From: Desulfobacterales bacterium
Lineage (GTDB): Bacteria > Desulfobacterota > Desulfobacteria > Desulfobacterales > Desulfobacteraceae
DNA: 43,175 nucleotides
Assembly: GCA_022361395.1 (NCBI GenBank)
Contig: JAKSAX010000101.1
Span: 1-43,175 of the forward strand
Direction of reading: 5' to 3'
The notes beneath the pieces were generated by a model. The model saw only the letters and a program-made list of their open reading frames with translations. It had not been told where the DNA came from and did no database searches. Positions 1-7,705 of the stretch are shown one piece after another. How positions within the stretch are numbered: the stretch's first letter is position 1; every line of letters starts with the position of its first letter. The translations under genes and the position numbers were made by a program.

Positions 1-2
1 CT

Positions 3-137
3 AAGATACTGGAGGTCAGCGGGATGATCGATATTATACTCGGAGCCCTTAAAAACAATGAAGATATCAGCCACCTGATGGTCCGCGAGCACACGGGATG
101 CGGGGAGTACAAAGGGACCGCCGCCGGCTGTGTATAG
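3..137 (+). CDS. C-terminal fragment, probable NifB (nitrogenase cofactor biosynthesis)
   Basis: An open frame runs in from the left edge and stops at TAG 135-137, giving 44 residues that include VSGMIDIILGAL and end in GCGEYKGTAAGCV. The frame fits the tail of a NifB-type protein, where a NifX-like end ('E..G.I...L') is followed by a Gly/Cys-rich terminus in anaerobes. The next two genes are a nif-type [2Fe-2S] ferredoxin and nifV, which supports a nif operon. NifB is the radical SAM enzyme making the NifB-co precursor of FeMo-co. No catalytic motif lies inside the window, so the call rests on the tail and context. Another NifX/NafY-family protein is possible. Confidence 0.45.
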   Translation, partial: KILEVSGMIDIILGALKNNEDISHLMVREHTGCGEYKGTAAGCV

Positions 138-212
138 CGGGAGTCCGCTATTTGATCGTTGGCTATTTGATATTGGATACCTGACTTATTTACACTGAAA
201 ACGGAGAAACCT

Positions 213-518
213 ATGAAGAAACCCAAAAAACACATCATGGTCTGCGCCAGCTTCCGGCCCAGCGGAGAGCCCAAGGGCAAATGCCACAGAAAAGAATCAG
301 GCGCCTTTCTGCCCTATATTGAAAATGAAATCCTTGACCGGGGGCTTGAGGATGTCCTGGTCTCGTCCACCTGCTGCCTGAAGTATTGTGACCAGGGTCC
401 TGTGATGGTCGTCTATCCGGACAATCTCTGGTACGGCAATGTGGACAGCGAAGATGCGGTTGACACTATTCTGGACGCCCTGGAAGATGGTACCGTTGCC
501 GGGGAGTATCTGCTCTGA
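213..518 (+). CDS. Thioredoxin-fold [2Fe-2S] ferredoxin, nif-associated
   Basis: This 101-residue protein matches the Clostridium pasteurianum-type [2Fe-2S] ferredoxin over its whole length. The cluster cysteines are C11 and C24 (VCASF...GKC) followed by C55 and C59 (CCLKYC), then the family signature GPVMVVYPDNLWYGNV. The family forms thioredoxin-fold dimers, and the clostridial member is known to interact with the nitrogenase MoFe protein. A specialised electron-transfer or protective role in nitrogen fixation is therefore likely here. CGGAGAAACCT precedes the ATG. The TGA overlaps the nifV start by one base (TGATG), indicating translational coupling within the nif operon. Confidence 0.9.
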   Translation: MKKPKKHIMVCASFRPSGEPKGKCHRKESGAFLPYIENEILDRGLEDVLVSSTCCLKYCDQGPVMVVYPDNLWYGNVDSEDAVDTILDALEDGTVAGEYLL

Positions 519-1669
519 TGGCAGGGCGGCCTCAGCATATATGGATGGTGGACACCACTCTCAGGGATGGTGCCCAGGCACCGGGCGTGGTATTCCGTCC
601 GCTGGACAGGCTTGAGATCGCCTGGGGGCTTGCAGCCTGCGGTATAGACGAAATAGAGGCAGGCATACCGGCCATGGGGGAAACCGCCTGTCACGAAATC
701 ATCGCCCTGTCCCGTCTTGACCTGGCCTGCACCTTATCTTGCTGGTGCAGGGCAGTGAAGGGGGATCTTTCCCTGGCCGCCCGCTGCAATACCCCCGGGG
801 TTCATATCAGCTTTCCCACCTCGTCCGTTCTTCTCAAAACCTTTGGCAAAGACGAGGCCTGGGTGCTGAACACCCTGGAAGACCTGGTCCGCTACAGCCG
901 GCACCACTTTGACCATGTTACCGTTGGCGCCCAGGATGCCACAAGGACAGATACGGGATTTCTGTACCGGTTTTCAGGCCTGGCCCGGGACCTCGGGGTC
1001 CGCCGCCTCCGCCTTGCAGATACCGTTGGGATGGCAAGCCCGGTCATGATTATGGATATGGTGTCGGACCTCTGCATAGCCGTGCCCGGGCTTGACCTGG
1101 AATTCCACGGCCATAACGATCTTGGAATGGCCACGGCCAATGCTGTATCTGCCGTGGATGCCGGCGCCTCCGCCCTGAGCGTCACCGTGAACGGTCTTGG
1201 GGAACGGGCCGGCAACACCCCTTTGGAAGAGACAGCCACGGCCCTGTTTGGCACAGGGGTCCGAAAGGGTAGCATCCGGCTGTCCGGCCTCACAGCCCTT
1301 TGCAGAAATGTTGCCCGGTTTTCCAACCAGGAGATCCCCCCTGCCAAACCCGTTGTGGGATCCAGAGTATTTTCCCATGAATCCGGCATCCACACTGCCG
1401 GACTGATGAAAAATCCATACGCCTATCAATTGTTTGACCCCGGCCTTGTGGGCAGTCCGCCTGCCGCCTTTGTTCCCGGCACCCACTCCGGTGCCGCCGG
1501 CATCTGCCACATGCTGAATGAACGGGGTATCTCCATCACTAGAAAAGCAGCTCAAAAACTGGTGCCCATGGTCCGGGAAAAAGCAATGAGCCTGAAAGGC
1601 CCTCTCCGCCCGGACCACCTGGAAGAGATTTACCGCAAGGATTTTGAAAAACACAAAGGGACCGCGTAA
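518..1669 (+). CDS. nifV: Homocitrate synthase NifV
   Basis: This 383-residue member of the DRE-TIM metallolyase family condenses acetyl-CoA with 2-oxoglutarate to (R)-homocitrate, the organic ligand of FeMo-co. The sequence shows the N-terminal DTTLRDGAQAPGV motif (metal and substrate site), the HGHNDLGMATAN metal-binding histidines and VNGLGERAGNTPLEE. It lacks the long C-terminal LeuA regulatory domain, which favours NifV over 2-isopropylmalate synthase, as does its coupling to the nif-type ferredoxin. The start overlaps the ferredoxin stop. The last three codons and stop (Gly-Thr-Ala-TAA) lie inside the palindromic repeat at 1658-1756, so the native C-terminus may have been altered by that insertion. 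Confidence 0.88.
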   Translation: MAGRPQHIWMVDTTLRDGAQAPGVVFRPLDRLEIAWGLAACGIDEIEAGIPAMGETACHEIIALSRLDLACTLSCWCRAVKGDLSLAARCNTPGVHISFPTSSVLLKTFGKDEAWVLNTLEDLVRYSRHHFDHVTVGAQDATRTDTGFLYRFSGLARDLGVRRLRLADTVGMASPVMIMDMVSDLCIAVPGLDLEFHGHNDLGMATANAVSAVDAGASALSVTVNGLGERAGNTPLEETATALFGTGVRKGSIRLSGLTALCRNVARFSNQEIPPAKPVVGSRVFSHESGIHTAGLMKNPYAYQLFDPGLVGSPPAAFVPGTHSGAAGICHMLNERGISITRKAAQKLVPMVREKAMSLKGPLRPDHLEEIYRKDFEKHKGTA

Positions 1670-1756
1670 GAATCAGTTCACATTCTGTTTGCACAATACC
1701 CAATGTTTTAAGGGTTTTTATCAACAGACCAGGTGAAGTTATTTTTGTGCGATCCC
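1658..1756. repeat. MITE-like palindromic repeat, copy 1
   Basis: About 99 bp nearly identical to 19218-19314. It begins GGGACCGCG and ends TGCGATCCC, an imperfect terminal inverted repeat, and the two halves are imperfect reverse complements along most of their length. Shared blocks with copy 2 include AGTTCACATTCTGTTTGCA and GGTGAAGTTATTTTTG. It encodes nothing. It overlaps the end of nifV and supplies its stop, and as RNA it would fold into a long hairpin that could act as the operon's 3' end. No convincing target-site duplication is visible. Confidence 0.8.
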
Positions 1757-1805
1757 TAATACCAACCTTTCCGGACTTTGCCCGATTCCCAGCCCCGATG
1801 GTGGG

Positions 1806-1835
1806 TTGACAAAGTGAACGGTGCTGCCCTAATAT
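1806..1835 (+). promoter_or_regulatory. Candidate sigma-70 promoter for the AcuI-like gene
   Basis: TTGACA at 1806-1811 and TAATAT at 1830-1835 are separated by 18 bp, a good match to the housekeeping consensus, in the 211-bp gap after the repeat. The implied 5' UTR is about 125 nt. Confidence 0.5.
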
Positions 1836-1967
1836 CTGTCTGATAACGATCCGATCTGAGCTGCTTTTAAATTGGGGGAAGTATGGAAACCTCCGTGTTG
1901 ACTTCTCCTCTTTTGCGTATTATGGATTTACTATAACAGCTTCACTGATTCTGACAGGAGGCACTCC

Positions 1968-2960
1968 ATGGAAAACAAGGCCTTTCAGGCATTGGTTGTC
2001 GAAGAAACAGAACCGGAAACCTTTACCCGCACCGTCCGGGAACGATCCGTTGAGGATCTTCCGGAAGGCGAGGTGCTTATCCGGGTCAATTACTCCTCCC
2101 TAAATTACAAAGATGCGCTGTCCGCCACCGGAAACCGGGGGGTCACCAAATCTTTTCCCCATACCCCGGGCATTGATGCGGCAGGTGTTGTCGAAACAAG
2201 CGAGGCAGAGGCCTTTGCCCCGGGCGATAAGGTCATCGTAACCTCTTACGATCTGGGGATGAATACACCGGGGGGATTTGGCCAGTACATCCGGGTGCCG
2301 GCAGACTGGGTCGTGCCCCTGCCCGGGGGGTTAAGCATGGAAGAGAGCATGGTACTCGGCACGGCCGGTTTTACGGCTGCCATGTCCGTGGAAAGGCTTG
2401 TGCCCGGCCTGACCCCGGGCCAGGGCCCGGTTCTTGTCACCGGCGCCACAGGCGGCGTGGGTTCCCTGGCCTGCGCCATACTTTCCAAACTCGGGTTTGA
2501 GGTGGCTGCCGTATCCGGAAAGCCTGACGACGGCTTTCTGGGAAGCCTCGGGGTAAAAGAGGTGATTCCCAGGCAGAACTTCCTTGAAAATACAGGTTCT
2601 CCCATGCTCAAACCCAGATGGGCCGGGGTAGTGGACACGGTTGGCGGGGAGATTCTTGCCACGGCCATAAAGGCCACCCGGGAAAACGGCCTTGTTACCT
2701 GCTGCGGCCTCGTGGCCTCGCCCGATCTTCCCATTACCGTATTCCCCTTCATCCTGAGAGGCGTGTCCCTGTTCGGCATTGACTCCCAGCACTGTCCCAT
2801 GCCCCTGCGCAGGGATCTCTGGGACTGCCTGGCCGGGGAATGGAAACCTGACATGCCTGAATCCATGGTCAGGAAAATAGGACTAAAGGATCTGGACGAA
2901 AGCATTGGAACAATCCTCAAAGGCCAGGTCAGGGGCCGGACCCTTGTGGACCTGGGATGA
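1968..2960 (+). CDS. AcuI/YhdH-type acrylyl-CoA reductase (quinone oxidoreductase family)
   Basis: This 330-residue medium-chain dehydrogenase/reductase belongs to the zinc-free YhdH/YhfP/AcuI branch. Visible features are VNYSSLNYKDALSATG, the TPGIDAAGVV segment, and the NADPH-binding Rossmann motif VTGATGGVGSLA near residue 155, with no structural-zinc cysteines. Characterised AcuI enzymes reduce acryloyl-CoA to propionyl-CoA with NADPH. In an anaerobe this could serve acrylate or DMSP turnover or detoxification of the reactive thioester, but substrate cannot be read from sequence. ACAGGAGGCACTCC gives a strong ribosome site. The zinc-ribbon gene follows 54 bp downstream and may be co-transcribed. 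Confidence 0.82.
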   Translation: MENKAFQALVVEETEPETFTRTVRERSVEDLPEGEVLIRVNYSSLNYKDALSATGNRGVTKSFPHTPGIDAAGVVETSEAEAFAPGDKVIVTSYDLGMNTPGGFGQYIRVPADWVVPLPGGLSMEESMVLGTAGFTAAMSVERLVPGLTPGQGPVLVTGATGGVGSLACAILSKLGFEVAAVSGKPDDGFLGSLGVKEVIPRQNFLENTGSPMLKPRWAGVVDTVGGEILATAIKATRENGLVTCCGLVASPDLPITVFPFILRGVSLFGIDSQHCPMPLRRDLWDCLAGEWKPDMPESMVRKIGLKDLDESIGTILKGQVRGRTLVDLG

Positions 2961-3014
2961 GCTTTAACTGGATTAAGTATCGCTTAAAACAACCATAAGT
3001 ATAAGGAGAACACC

Positions 3015-3197
3015 ATGAGCACACCACAACACTGCCCTGGATTTGAAAATTTCAAAGAGTTGAAATCCTTTTCCTGCAAATGCACGAAATGCAGTGCAAC
3101 AAAGGAAATTTTCTCCGACGAATTTGACAAAAAACATAAATGTGCCGAGTGCGGTGAGGAGATTGACTTCACCAGCTGCACCTACGAAGCCGGCTAA
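3015..3197 (+). CDS. Small zinc-ribbon protein, function unknown
   Basis: This 60-residue protein has two cysteine pairs, SCKCTKCSATKE and HKCAECGEE, in the CxxC-x(n)-CxxC arrangement of a small zinc ribbon or rubredoxin-like knuckle. Additional cysteines lie near both ends (C7 and C56). ATAAGGAGAACACC precedes the ATG, so translation is likely. No enzymatic domain fits in this length. Such micro-proteins are common in Desulfobacterota but I do not recognise a named family. A hairpin directly downstream closes the transcription unit. Confidence 0.65.
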   Translation: MSTPQHCPGFENFKELKSFSCKCTKCSATKEIFSDEFDKKHKCAECGEEIDFTSCTYEAG

Positions 3198-3207
3198 ATA
3201 CAACCGG

Positions 3208-3237
3208 CCCGGTCTGCCGGTTTGCCGGCAGACCGGG
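3208..3237. terminator. Hairpin between convergent genes
   Basis: A perfect 13-bp stem, CCCGGTCTGCCGG / CCGGCAGACCGGG, with a 4-nt loop lies between the stop of the zinc-ribbon gene and the stop of the convergent sigma-54 activator. It lacks a U-tract on either strand, so it may be a weak bidirectional terminator or an mRNA 3'-end stabiliser. Confidence 0.55.
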
Positions 3238-3256
3238 TTCCCCCGTGAAAAACCAC

Positions 3257-4672
3257 CTACTCAGGTGTCAAACTGATTTCAAACTCTTTCATCTTCCGGT
3301 ACAGCAGGGTTCTGTGAATTCCCAGGAGTCTTGCCGCCTCTGTCTTGTTGTACCCGGTCCTTGCCAGTGCCTGGTAAATGGCCTTGATCTGGGCCTGGTT
3401 TTTAGCGGTTTTAAGGTTTGACCGGTCCCTGGTCTTCTGCCTCTTTCCGGAGAATGCCATGGAAAAGGGCAGATCCCCTTTGTAGATCACCGGGGCATCA
3501 GAGGCGTACATGGCCCGTTCCAGGACATTGGACAACTCCCTGACATTACCGGGCCAGTCATGGTGTACCAACTCCTTTTCCGCCTCTTTTTCGATCCGCT
3601 TTTCAGGAAGGCCGGCCTCAGTGGTCATTTTTTCAATCAGGTGGCGGGCAGTGGGAAGAATATCCTCCTGCCGCTCCCGGAGGGGGGGAATCTCGATGGG
3701 AATTACGTTAAGCCGGTAGAAAAGATCCTTTCGAAACCTGCCCTGTTCCATCAGGTTTTCCAGATCCTGGTTGGTGGCGCAGATCACCCGGAAATCGGGA
3801 CGGATAAGCCGGGTGCCCCCGATTTTTTCAAACTCTTTTTCCTCCAGTACCCTGAGAAGCTTGGGCTGCATATCCAGGGGCAGGTCCCCGATCTCGTCCA
3901 GAAAAATGGTCCCCTGGTCAGCCAGCTCAAATTTTCCGGTTTTTCCCTTGGCCTTGGCACCGGTAAAGGCCCCGGCCTCATACCCGAAGAGTTCCGATTC
4001 AAGAAGATCTTTGGGGATTGCCGCGCAATTGATGCGGATAAAGGGATGAAGGCGGCGGCGGCTGCCGTGGTGGATCGACTGGGCAAAGAGCTCCTTTCCC
4101 GTGCCTGAGTCCCCGGTAATCAAAACGGTGGAGTCATTTGTGGAAGCCTGCCAGGCCTGTTTTTTAAGATAACGGATTTCCCTGCTCTCCCCTATTATGC
4201 TGTCAAAGGTATACCGGGTGGATCTCAGGTCAAATAATTCCTTTTCATAGGCACGTACCTTGGACTCCAGCAGGGACAGCTTTTTTGCCAGTGCCCCCAC
4301 CTCGGACACATCCTTGAAAATCACCTGGCCGTACACACCGATCAGACGGCCGTCCCTTTTCATGGGAATCCGCTGGACCACCATGTCCACACCGTTTATC
4401 CGCTGGGACTGGTTGATCTCCTCTTCTCCGGTGCGGGCAACAATGTGCATCCGGGTGTTCTCAAACACCTCGGTGCAGTGCCTGCCGATCTGCTTTGCGG
4501 CATCCACCCCCAGGAACCTGCCGTAAGGCTCGTTCATATGGGTGATCCTGCCGTCAGGATCAATCACGGTGGCGCCGTGGTTAATACTGTTAAAGATCAG
4601 GTGGTAGGTCTCCAGTTCTTTTTTCAATGCATCCAGCTCTGAAGGACAGGACATCTGTTTTTCATCTGCCAT
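3257..4672 (-). CDS. Sigma-54-dependent transcriptional activator, PAS-AAA+-Fis
   Basis: A 471-residue enhancer-binding protein of NtrC/RocR type. An N-terminal PAS-like sensory domain (about 20-130) is followed by the AAA+ domain with Walker A GDSGTGKE, the sigma-54 contact loop GAFTGA, Walker B TIFLDEIGDLP and FYRLNVIPIEIPPLRER, and then a C-terminal Fis-type helix-turn-helix (NKTEAARLLGIHRTLLYRKM). It has a PAS domain in place of a receiver, so a small ligand or redox signal rather than phosphorylation is likely. The track start at 4708 is a GTG without a ribosome site; ATG 4672 follows CCGGAGAATATT and is preferred. The gene is divergent from the SDR/CoA-transferase operon, its probable target. 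Confidence 0.9.
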   Translation of the reverse strand: MADEKQMSCPSELDALKKELETYHLIFNSINHGATVIDPDGRITHMNEPYGRFLGVDAAKQIGRHCTEVFENTRMHIVARTGEEEINQSQRINGVDMVVQRIPMKRDGRLIGVYGQVIFKDVSEVGALAKKLSLLESKVRAYEKELFDLRSTRYTFDSIIGESREIRYLKKQAWQASTNDSTVLITGDSGTGKELFAQSIHHGSRRRLHPFIRINCAAIPKDLLESELFGYEAGAFTGAKAKGKTGKFELADQGTIFLDEIGDLPLDMQPKLLRVLEEKEFEKIGGTRLIRPDFRVICATNQDLENLMEQGRFRKDLFYRLNVIPIEIPPLRERQEDILPTARHLIEKMTTEAGLPEKRIEKEAEKELVHHDWPGNVRELSNVLERAMYASDAPVIYKGDLPFSMAFSGKRQKTRDRSNLKTAKNQAQIKAIYQALARTGYNKTEAARLLGIHRTLLYRKMKEFEISLTPE

Positions 4673-4700
4673 AATATTCTCCGGATTTGATTTGCCTGTT

Positions 4701-4736
4701 TGTATCACAAAGTCTACATGTAGACTTTATGATACA
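4701..4736. promoter_or_regulatory. 36-bp near-perfect palindrome, probable activator binding site (UAS)
   Basis: Two 18-bp arms, TGTATCACAAAGTCTACA and TGTAGACTTTATGATACA, are reverse complements with a single mismatch. The site lies 29 bp upstream of the activator start and about 100-135 bp upstream of the sigma-54 promoter at 4836, the usual spacing for an enhancer site. It could serve both activation of the operon and autoregulation. Confidence 0.75.
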
Positions 4737-4835
4737 TGCTTAACTTATAGTTTGGTTTTCCTGTAAAGTCGAGCAGAATTTTAATTCTTTTTGATTTCAG
4801 ATATTTACCCTGCCAGATTTCCTGAATACCTTTTA

Positions 4836-4851
4836 TGGTCTGAAACTTGCT
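4836..4851 (+). promoter_or_regulatory. Sigma-54 (-24/-12) promoter
   Basis: TGGTCTGAAACTTGCT has GG and GC exactly 10 bp apart and matches the consensus TGGCACG-N4-TTGCW at the key positions. It lies about 87 bp upstream of the SDR start and downstream of the palindrome, and the divergent neighbour is a sigma-54 activator. Confidence 0.75.
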
Positions 4852-4937
4852 CATTATTTAAATTGTCTAAATCGGTTTAACATCGACACAATAATATTAC
4901 CAGGGGGACAGCAGTGTATCCCCGTGAAAGGAGTGCC

Positions 4938-5777
4938 ATGGACATCCAGGAACCGGATATTCTATCCTATGAAATCCTCAGCCTTAAAGATGAAAACTTT
5001 ACCAGGGACAATGTCTGTATCATCACAGGTGCGGGAAGCGGTATCGGCCGGGCAACTGCTGTTGCGGCGGCAAAAAACGGATTAACCGTGGTGGGGCTGG
5101 ATATCAATGAAGCGGCAGGACAGGAGACCTGCGACAAGGCCCGTGCCCACGGCGGCAATATGACATTTATCCCCACAGACCTCTGTGACGACAAAGCAGT
5201 TGCCGGGGCGGTGGAACAGGCCGCAGACCTGGGTCAGATCAAATATCTGGCCAATATTGCCGGCATGCAGCACATTGATTCCATTGAGAACTTTCCCATG
5301 GATATTTATGACCGGATGCAAAAAACCATGCTCAGGGCGCCCTTCCTTCTCTCACAACTGGTTATTCCGCACATGAAAGAGAGCGGCGACGGCAAAGGGG
5401 TTATTGCCAATATGTGCTCCGTCCACGGTCATATCTGCACCAAAAACAAACCGGTATACAACCTGACCAAATTCGGGCTCCGGGGACTGAGCCAGTCCAT
5501 TTCCGCCGAAGGCCGGGGAAAAATAAGATCCTTTACCGTGAGCACTGGATTTGTTAAAACCCAACTCGCCCTCAACCAGATTGCAGACCAGGCAGAACAG
5601 CGGGGAATAACCCGTGAGGAAGTGGTATCAGACGTAATGATGGGTAAATCCCGGGTCAAGGAGATGATGACCCCGATTGAGGTGGGCAATATGATAATCT
5701 TCGGGTTTTCCCGGCATGCCACCTATCTGATAGGCGGGGATTTGTTATTTGACGGCGGCATGGTGCTGACCTACTAG
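4938..5777 (+). CDS. SDR oxidoreductase, 3-hydroxybutyrate dehydrogenase-like
   Basis: A classical short-chain dehydrogenase of 279 residues. It shows the NAD-binding motif TGAGSGIGRA, NIAGMQH, and a catalytic Ser-Tyr-Lys set in CSVHG and VYNLTKFG. Segments such as GMQHIDSIENFP, SVHG and LNQIADQAEQRGI resemble D-3-hydroxybutyrate dehydrogenases, which oxidise 3-hydroxybutyrate to acetoacetate. The two CoA-transferase genes downstream fit activation of a 3-oxoacid. The track start is GTG 4914, but AAAGGAG just before ATG 4938 supports the later start; either is possible. It is the first gene of the sigma-54 operon. The exact hydroxyacid substrate is inferred, not proven. Confidence 0.75.
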   Translation: MDIQEPDILSYEILSLKDENFTRDNVCIITGAGSGIGRATAVAAAKNGLTVVGLDINEAAGQETCDKARAHGGNMTFIPTDLCDDKAVAGAVEQAADLGQIKYLANIAGMQHIDSIENFPMDIYDRMQKTMLRAPFLLSQLVIPHMKESGDGKGVIANMCSVHGHICTKNKPVYNLTKFGLRGLSQSISAEGRGKIRSFTVSTGFVKTQLALNQIADQAEQRGITREEVVSDVMMGKSRVKEMMTPIEVGNMIIFGFSRHATYLIGGDLLFDGGMVLTY

Positions 5778-5832
5778 AGCCGGAAGAAAAGTAAAAGCTG
5801 CAAGATTTATAATATTAACGAGAGGATAAAAA

Positions 5833-6825
5833 ATGGAAGTTTTGGAAAAGGGTAAGGGCCCAGTGTTTACCGATCCGGATCCGGATGCGGCCCGGGATTT
5901 TTTCCGGAAGAAGAGCAGAGTAAAAAAAGATAAGACCATGTCTTTGAAAAAGGCTGTGGAAACCTTTGTAAACGACGGGGATTACCTGGGGATAGGCGGA
6001 TTCGGCGCCAACAGAACCCCTGTGGCAGCCTGCCACGAAATCGTCCGCCAGAAGAAGAAAAACCTTGGATTTGCCGGCCACACCTCCACCCATGACATGC
6101 AGATCCTTTCTGCCGGCAGGGTCTATGACCGTATTGACATGGCATACGGTGTGGGGCTTGAGGCCAGGGGGCTCTCCGGGTGCTCAAGGAAATATCTGGA
6201 AAGCGGGGCCGTGACCGTCAGTGAATGGACCAACTATGCCCTGTCCATCCGTCTCCAGGCAGCATCCATGGGGGTTCCTTTCCTGCCCATGAGAAGCATG
6301 CTCGGCACTGAAACCTTTGATTACAGCGGTGCTGTGGCAGCCAACTGCCCCTTTACCGGTAAAAAAATGGCATTGGTACCCGCCCTGAGCCCGGATGTAT
6401 CCTTTATCCATGTCCATGAGGCGGATATTTACGGCAACGCCAGGTTCGAAGGGATTGCCGTGGCAGATATAGAGCTAGCCAACGCATCAAAAAACCTGAT
6501 CATCACCTGCGAGCGCCTGGTTCCCCACGGGGAAATCGCCAGCGAGCCCCACAAGACCCAGATCCCTTATTTCATCGTGGATGCGGTTTGCGAAGTTCCC
6601 TACGGCGCCTTTCCGGGCACCATGCCCAATGAATATTTCAGCGATGAAGCCCACCTGAAAGAATGGATGGCCAAGGAAAGGGATCCCGACGCCTTTGAAA
6701 CCTTTCTGAACGAAAATATCTATGACTGCGAGGACTTCCAGGCCTACATTGACAGAAACGGCGGCATGGACAGGATGCGGCAGTTGCGGCGCCAGGAATT
6801 CATGATCAACGGGGAGGATGAATAA
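5833..6825 (+). CDS. CoA-transferase subunit A (glutaconate CoA-transferase-like)
   Basis: A 330-residue family I CoA-transferase alpha subunit, similar to GctA. It begins with an unusual ~35-residue charged extension (DPDPDAARDFFRKKSRVKKDK) before the standard MSLKKAVETFVNDGDYLGIGGFG core. Later segments include FIHVHEADIYGNARFEG, typical of the family. GAGAGGATAAAAA precedes the ATG at 5833, so the extension is probably real. The alpha subunit pairs with the beta subunit, whose start overlaps this stop by one base. Family members move CoA between short-chain acyl donors and carboxylates or 3-oxoacids. The 3-hydroxybutyrate-dehydrogenase-like gene upstream suggests an acetoacetate-type acceptor. 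Confidence 0.82.
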   Translation: MEVLEKGKGPVFTDPDPDAARDFFRKKSRVKKDKTMSLKKAVETFVNDGDYLGIGGFGANRTPVAACHEIVRQKKKNLGFAGHTSTHDMQILSAGRVYDRIDMAYGVGLEARGLSGCSRKYLESGAVTVSEWTNYALSIRLQAASMGVPFLPMRSMLGTETFDYSGAVAANCPFTGKKMALVPALSPDVSFIHVHEADIYGNARFEGIAVADIELANASKNLIITCERLVPHGEIASEPHKTQIPYFIVDAVCEVPYGAFPGTMPNEYFSDEAHLKEWMAKERDPDAFETFLNENIYDCEDFQAYIDRNGGMDRMRQLRRQEFMINGEDE

Positions 6826-7592
6826 TGACTGAATATAACCAAATGGAAATGATGATCTCCATCGCAGCCCGGGAGCTGGAAAACGGGGCCACTGTCGGCG
6901 TGGGCACCGGAGCCCCCTGTGCTGCAGCCATGCTTGCCCAGAAAACGGCCTCCCCCGATCTTGTCATCATGTTCGAAGCCGGCGGAATCAGCCCGGATCT
7001 CCCTGAGATGCCTATTTCGGTAGGAGACTCAAGAACCTTTTACAAGGCCTCCATGGCAGGTTCCATGAGCACCATCATGTCCTCCTGCGCCAGGGGGTTT
7101 GTGGATTATACCTTCCTGGGCGGTGCCCAGATCGATATGTACGGCAACCTGAACTCAACAGTCATCGGCGACTGGGAATCCCCCAAGGTCCGCCTGCCCG
7201 GCAGCGGCGGCGCCAATGATTTTGCCTCCTTCTGCTGGAAGATGATGGTCATGACGCCCCAGGACAAGCGCCGCTTTGTGGAAAAGGTGGACTTCCTCAC
7301 CACGCCCGGCTGGCTTGAGGGCGGGGATTCCAGGAAAAAATCAGGCCTGCCGGAGAATGCAGGTCCCCACAAGATTATCACCAATATGGCAGTAATGGAT
7401 TTTGAACCGGAATCCAAACGGATGCGGGTGATCTCCCTGAACCCCGGCTATACCTTTGATGATGTCCAGGAAAACTGCGGGTTTGAACTCCTGCGCCTGG
7501 ACAACCTGGCCGAGACACCGGCACCCACCGAGGAGGAGCTCTCCATCCTCCGGCACCAGGTGGATCCGGGACGGGTGGTTATCGGCAGATAA
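6825..7592 (+). CDS. CoA-transferase subunit B (glutaconate CoA-transferase-like)
   Basis: A 255-residue beta subunit, GctB-like. The probable catalytic glutamate, which forms the glutamyl-CoA thioester, is E51 in IMFEAGGI. Other family segments are GVGTGAPCAAAMLAQ near the N-terminus and LGGAQIDMYGNLNSTVIG, followed by LPGSGGANDFAS. The start ATG overlaps the alpha-subunit stop (TAATG), giving coupled 1:1 synthesis. A strong bidirectional terminator follows directly, so this ends the sigma-54 operon. Confidence 0.82.
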   Translation: MTEYNQMEMMISIAARELENGATVGVGTGAPCAAAMLAQKTASPDLVIMFEAGGISPDLPEMPISVGDSRTFYKASMAGSMSTIMSSCARGFVDYTFLGGAQIDMYGNLNSTVIGDWESPKVRLPGSGGANDFASFCWKMMVMTPQDKRRFVEKVDFLTTPGWLEGGDSRKKSGLPENAGPHKIITNMAVMDFEPESKRMRVISLNPGYTFDDVQENCGFELLRLDNLAETPAPTEEELSILRHQVDPGRVVIGR

Positions 7593-7611
7593 CCGGTCCG
7601 GACGGTTCATA

Positions 7612-7702
7612 AAAAAATCTGCTGTTGAATCCGGCGGGTTCACGGGATGAATGGTGCGAACAGCATTCATCCCGGATCCCGGGATAAAACAGCAGATTTT
7701 TT
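7612..7702. terminator. Nested bidirectional terminator
   Basis: An outer 15-bp perfect stem (AAAAAATCTGCTGTT / AACAGCAGATTTTTT) encloses an inner 11-bp stem (CGGGATGAATG / CATTCATCCCG). The A-rich start and T-rich end give a U-tract in both directions. It separates the convergent CoA-transferase and thi operons. Confidence 0.8.
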
Positions 7703-7705
7703 ATT

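Noticed and set aside
4673-4708. Upstream GTG start of the sigma-54 activator
   Set aside because: No ribosome site; it would overlap the palindrome edge, while ATG 4672 has CCGGAGAATATT in front.
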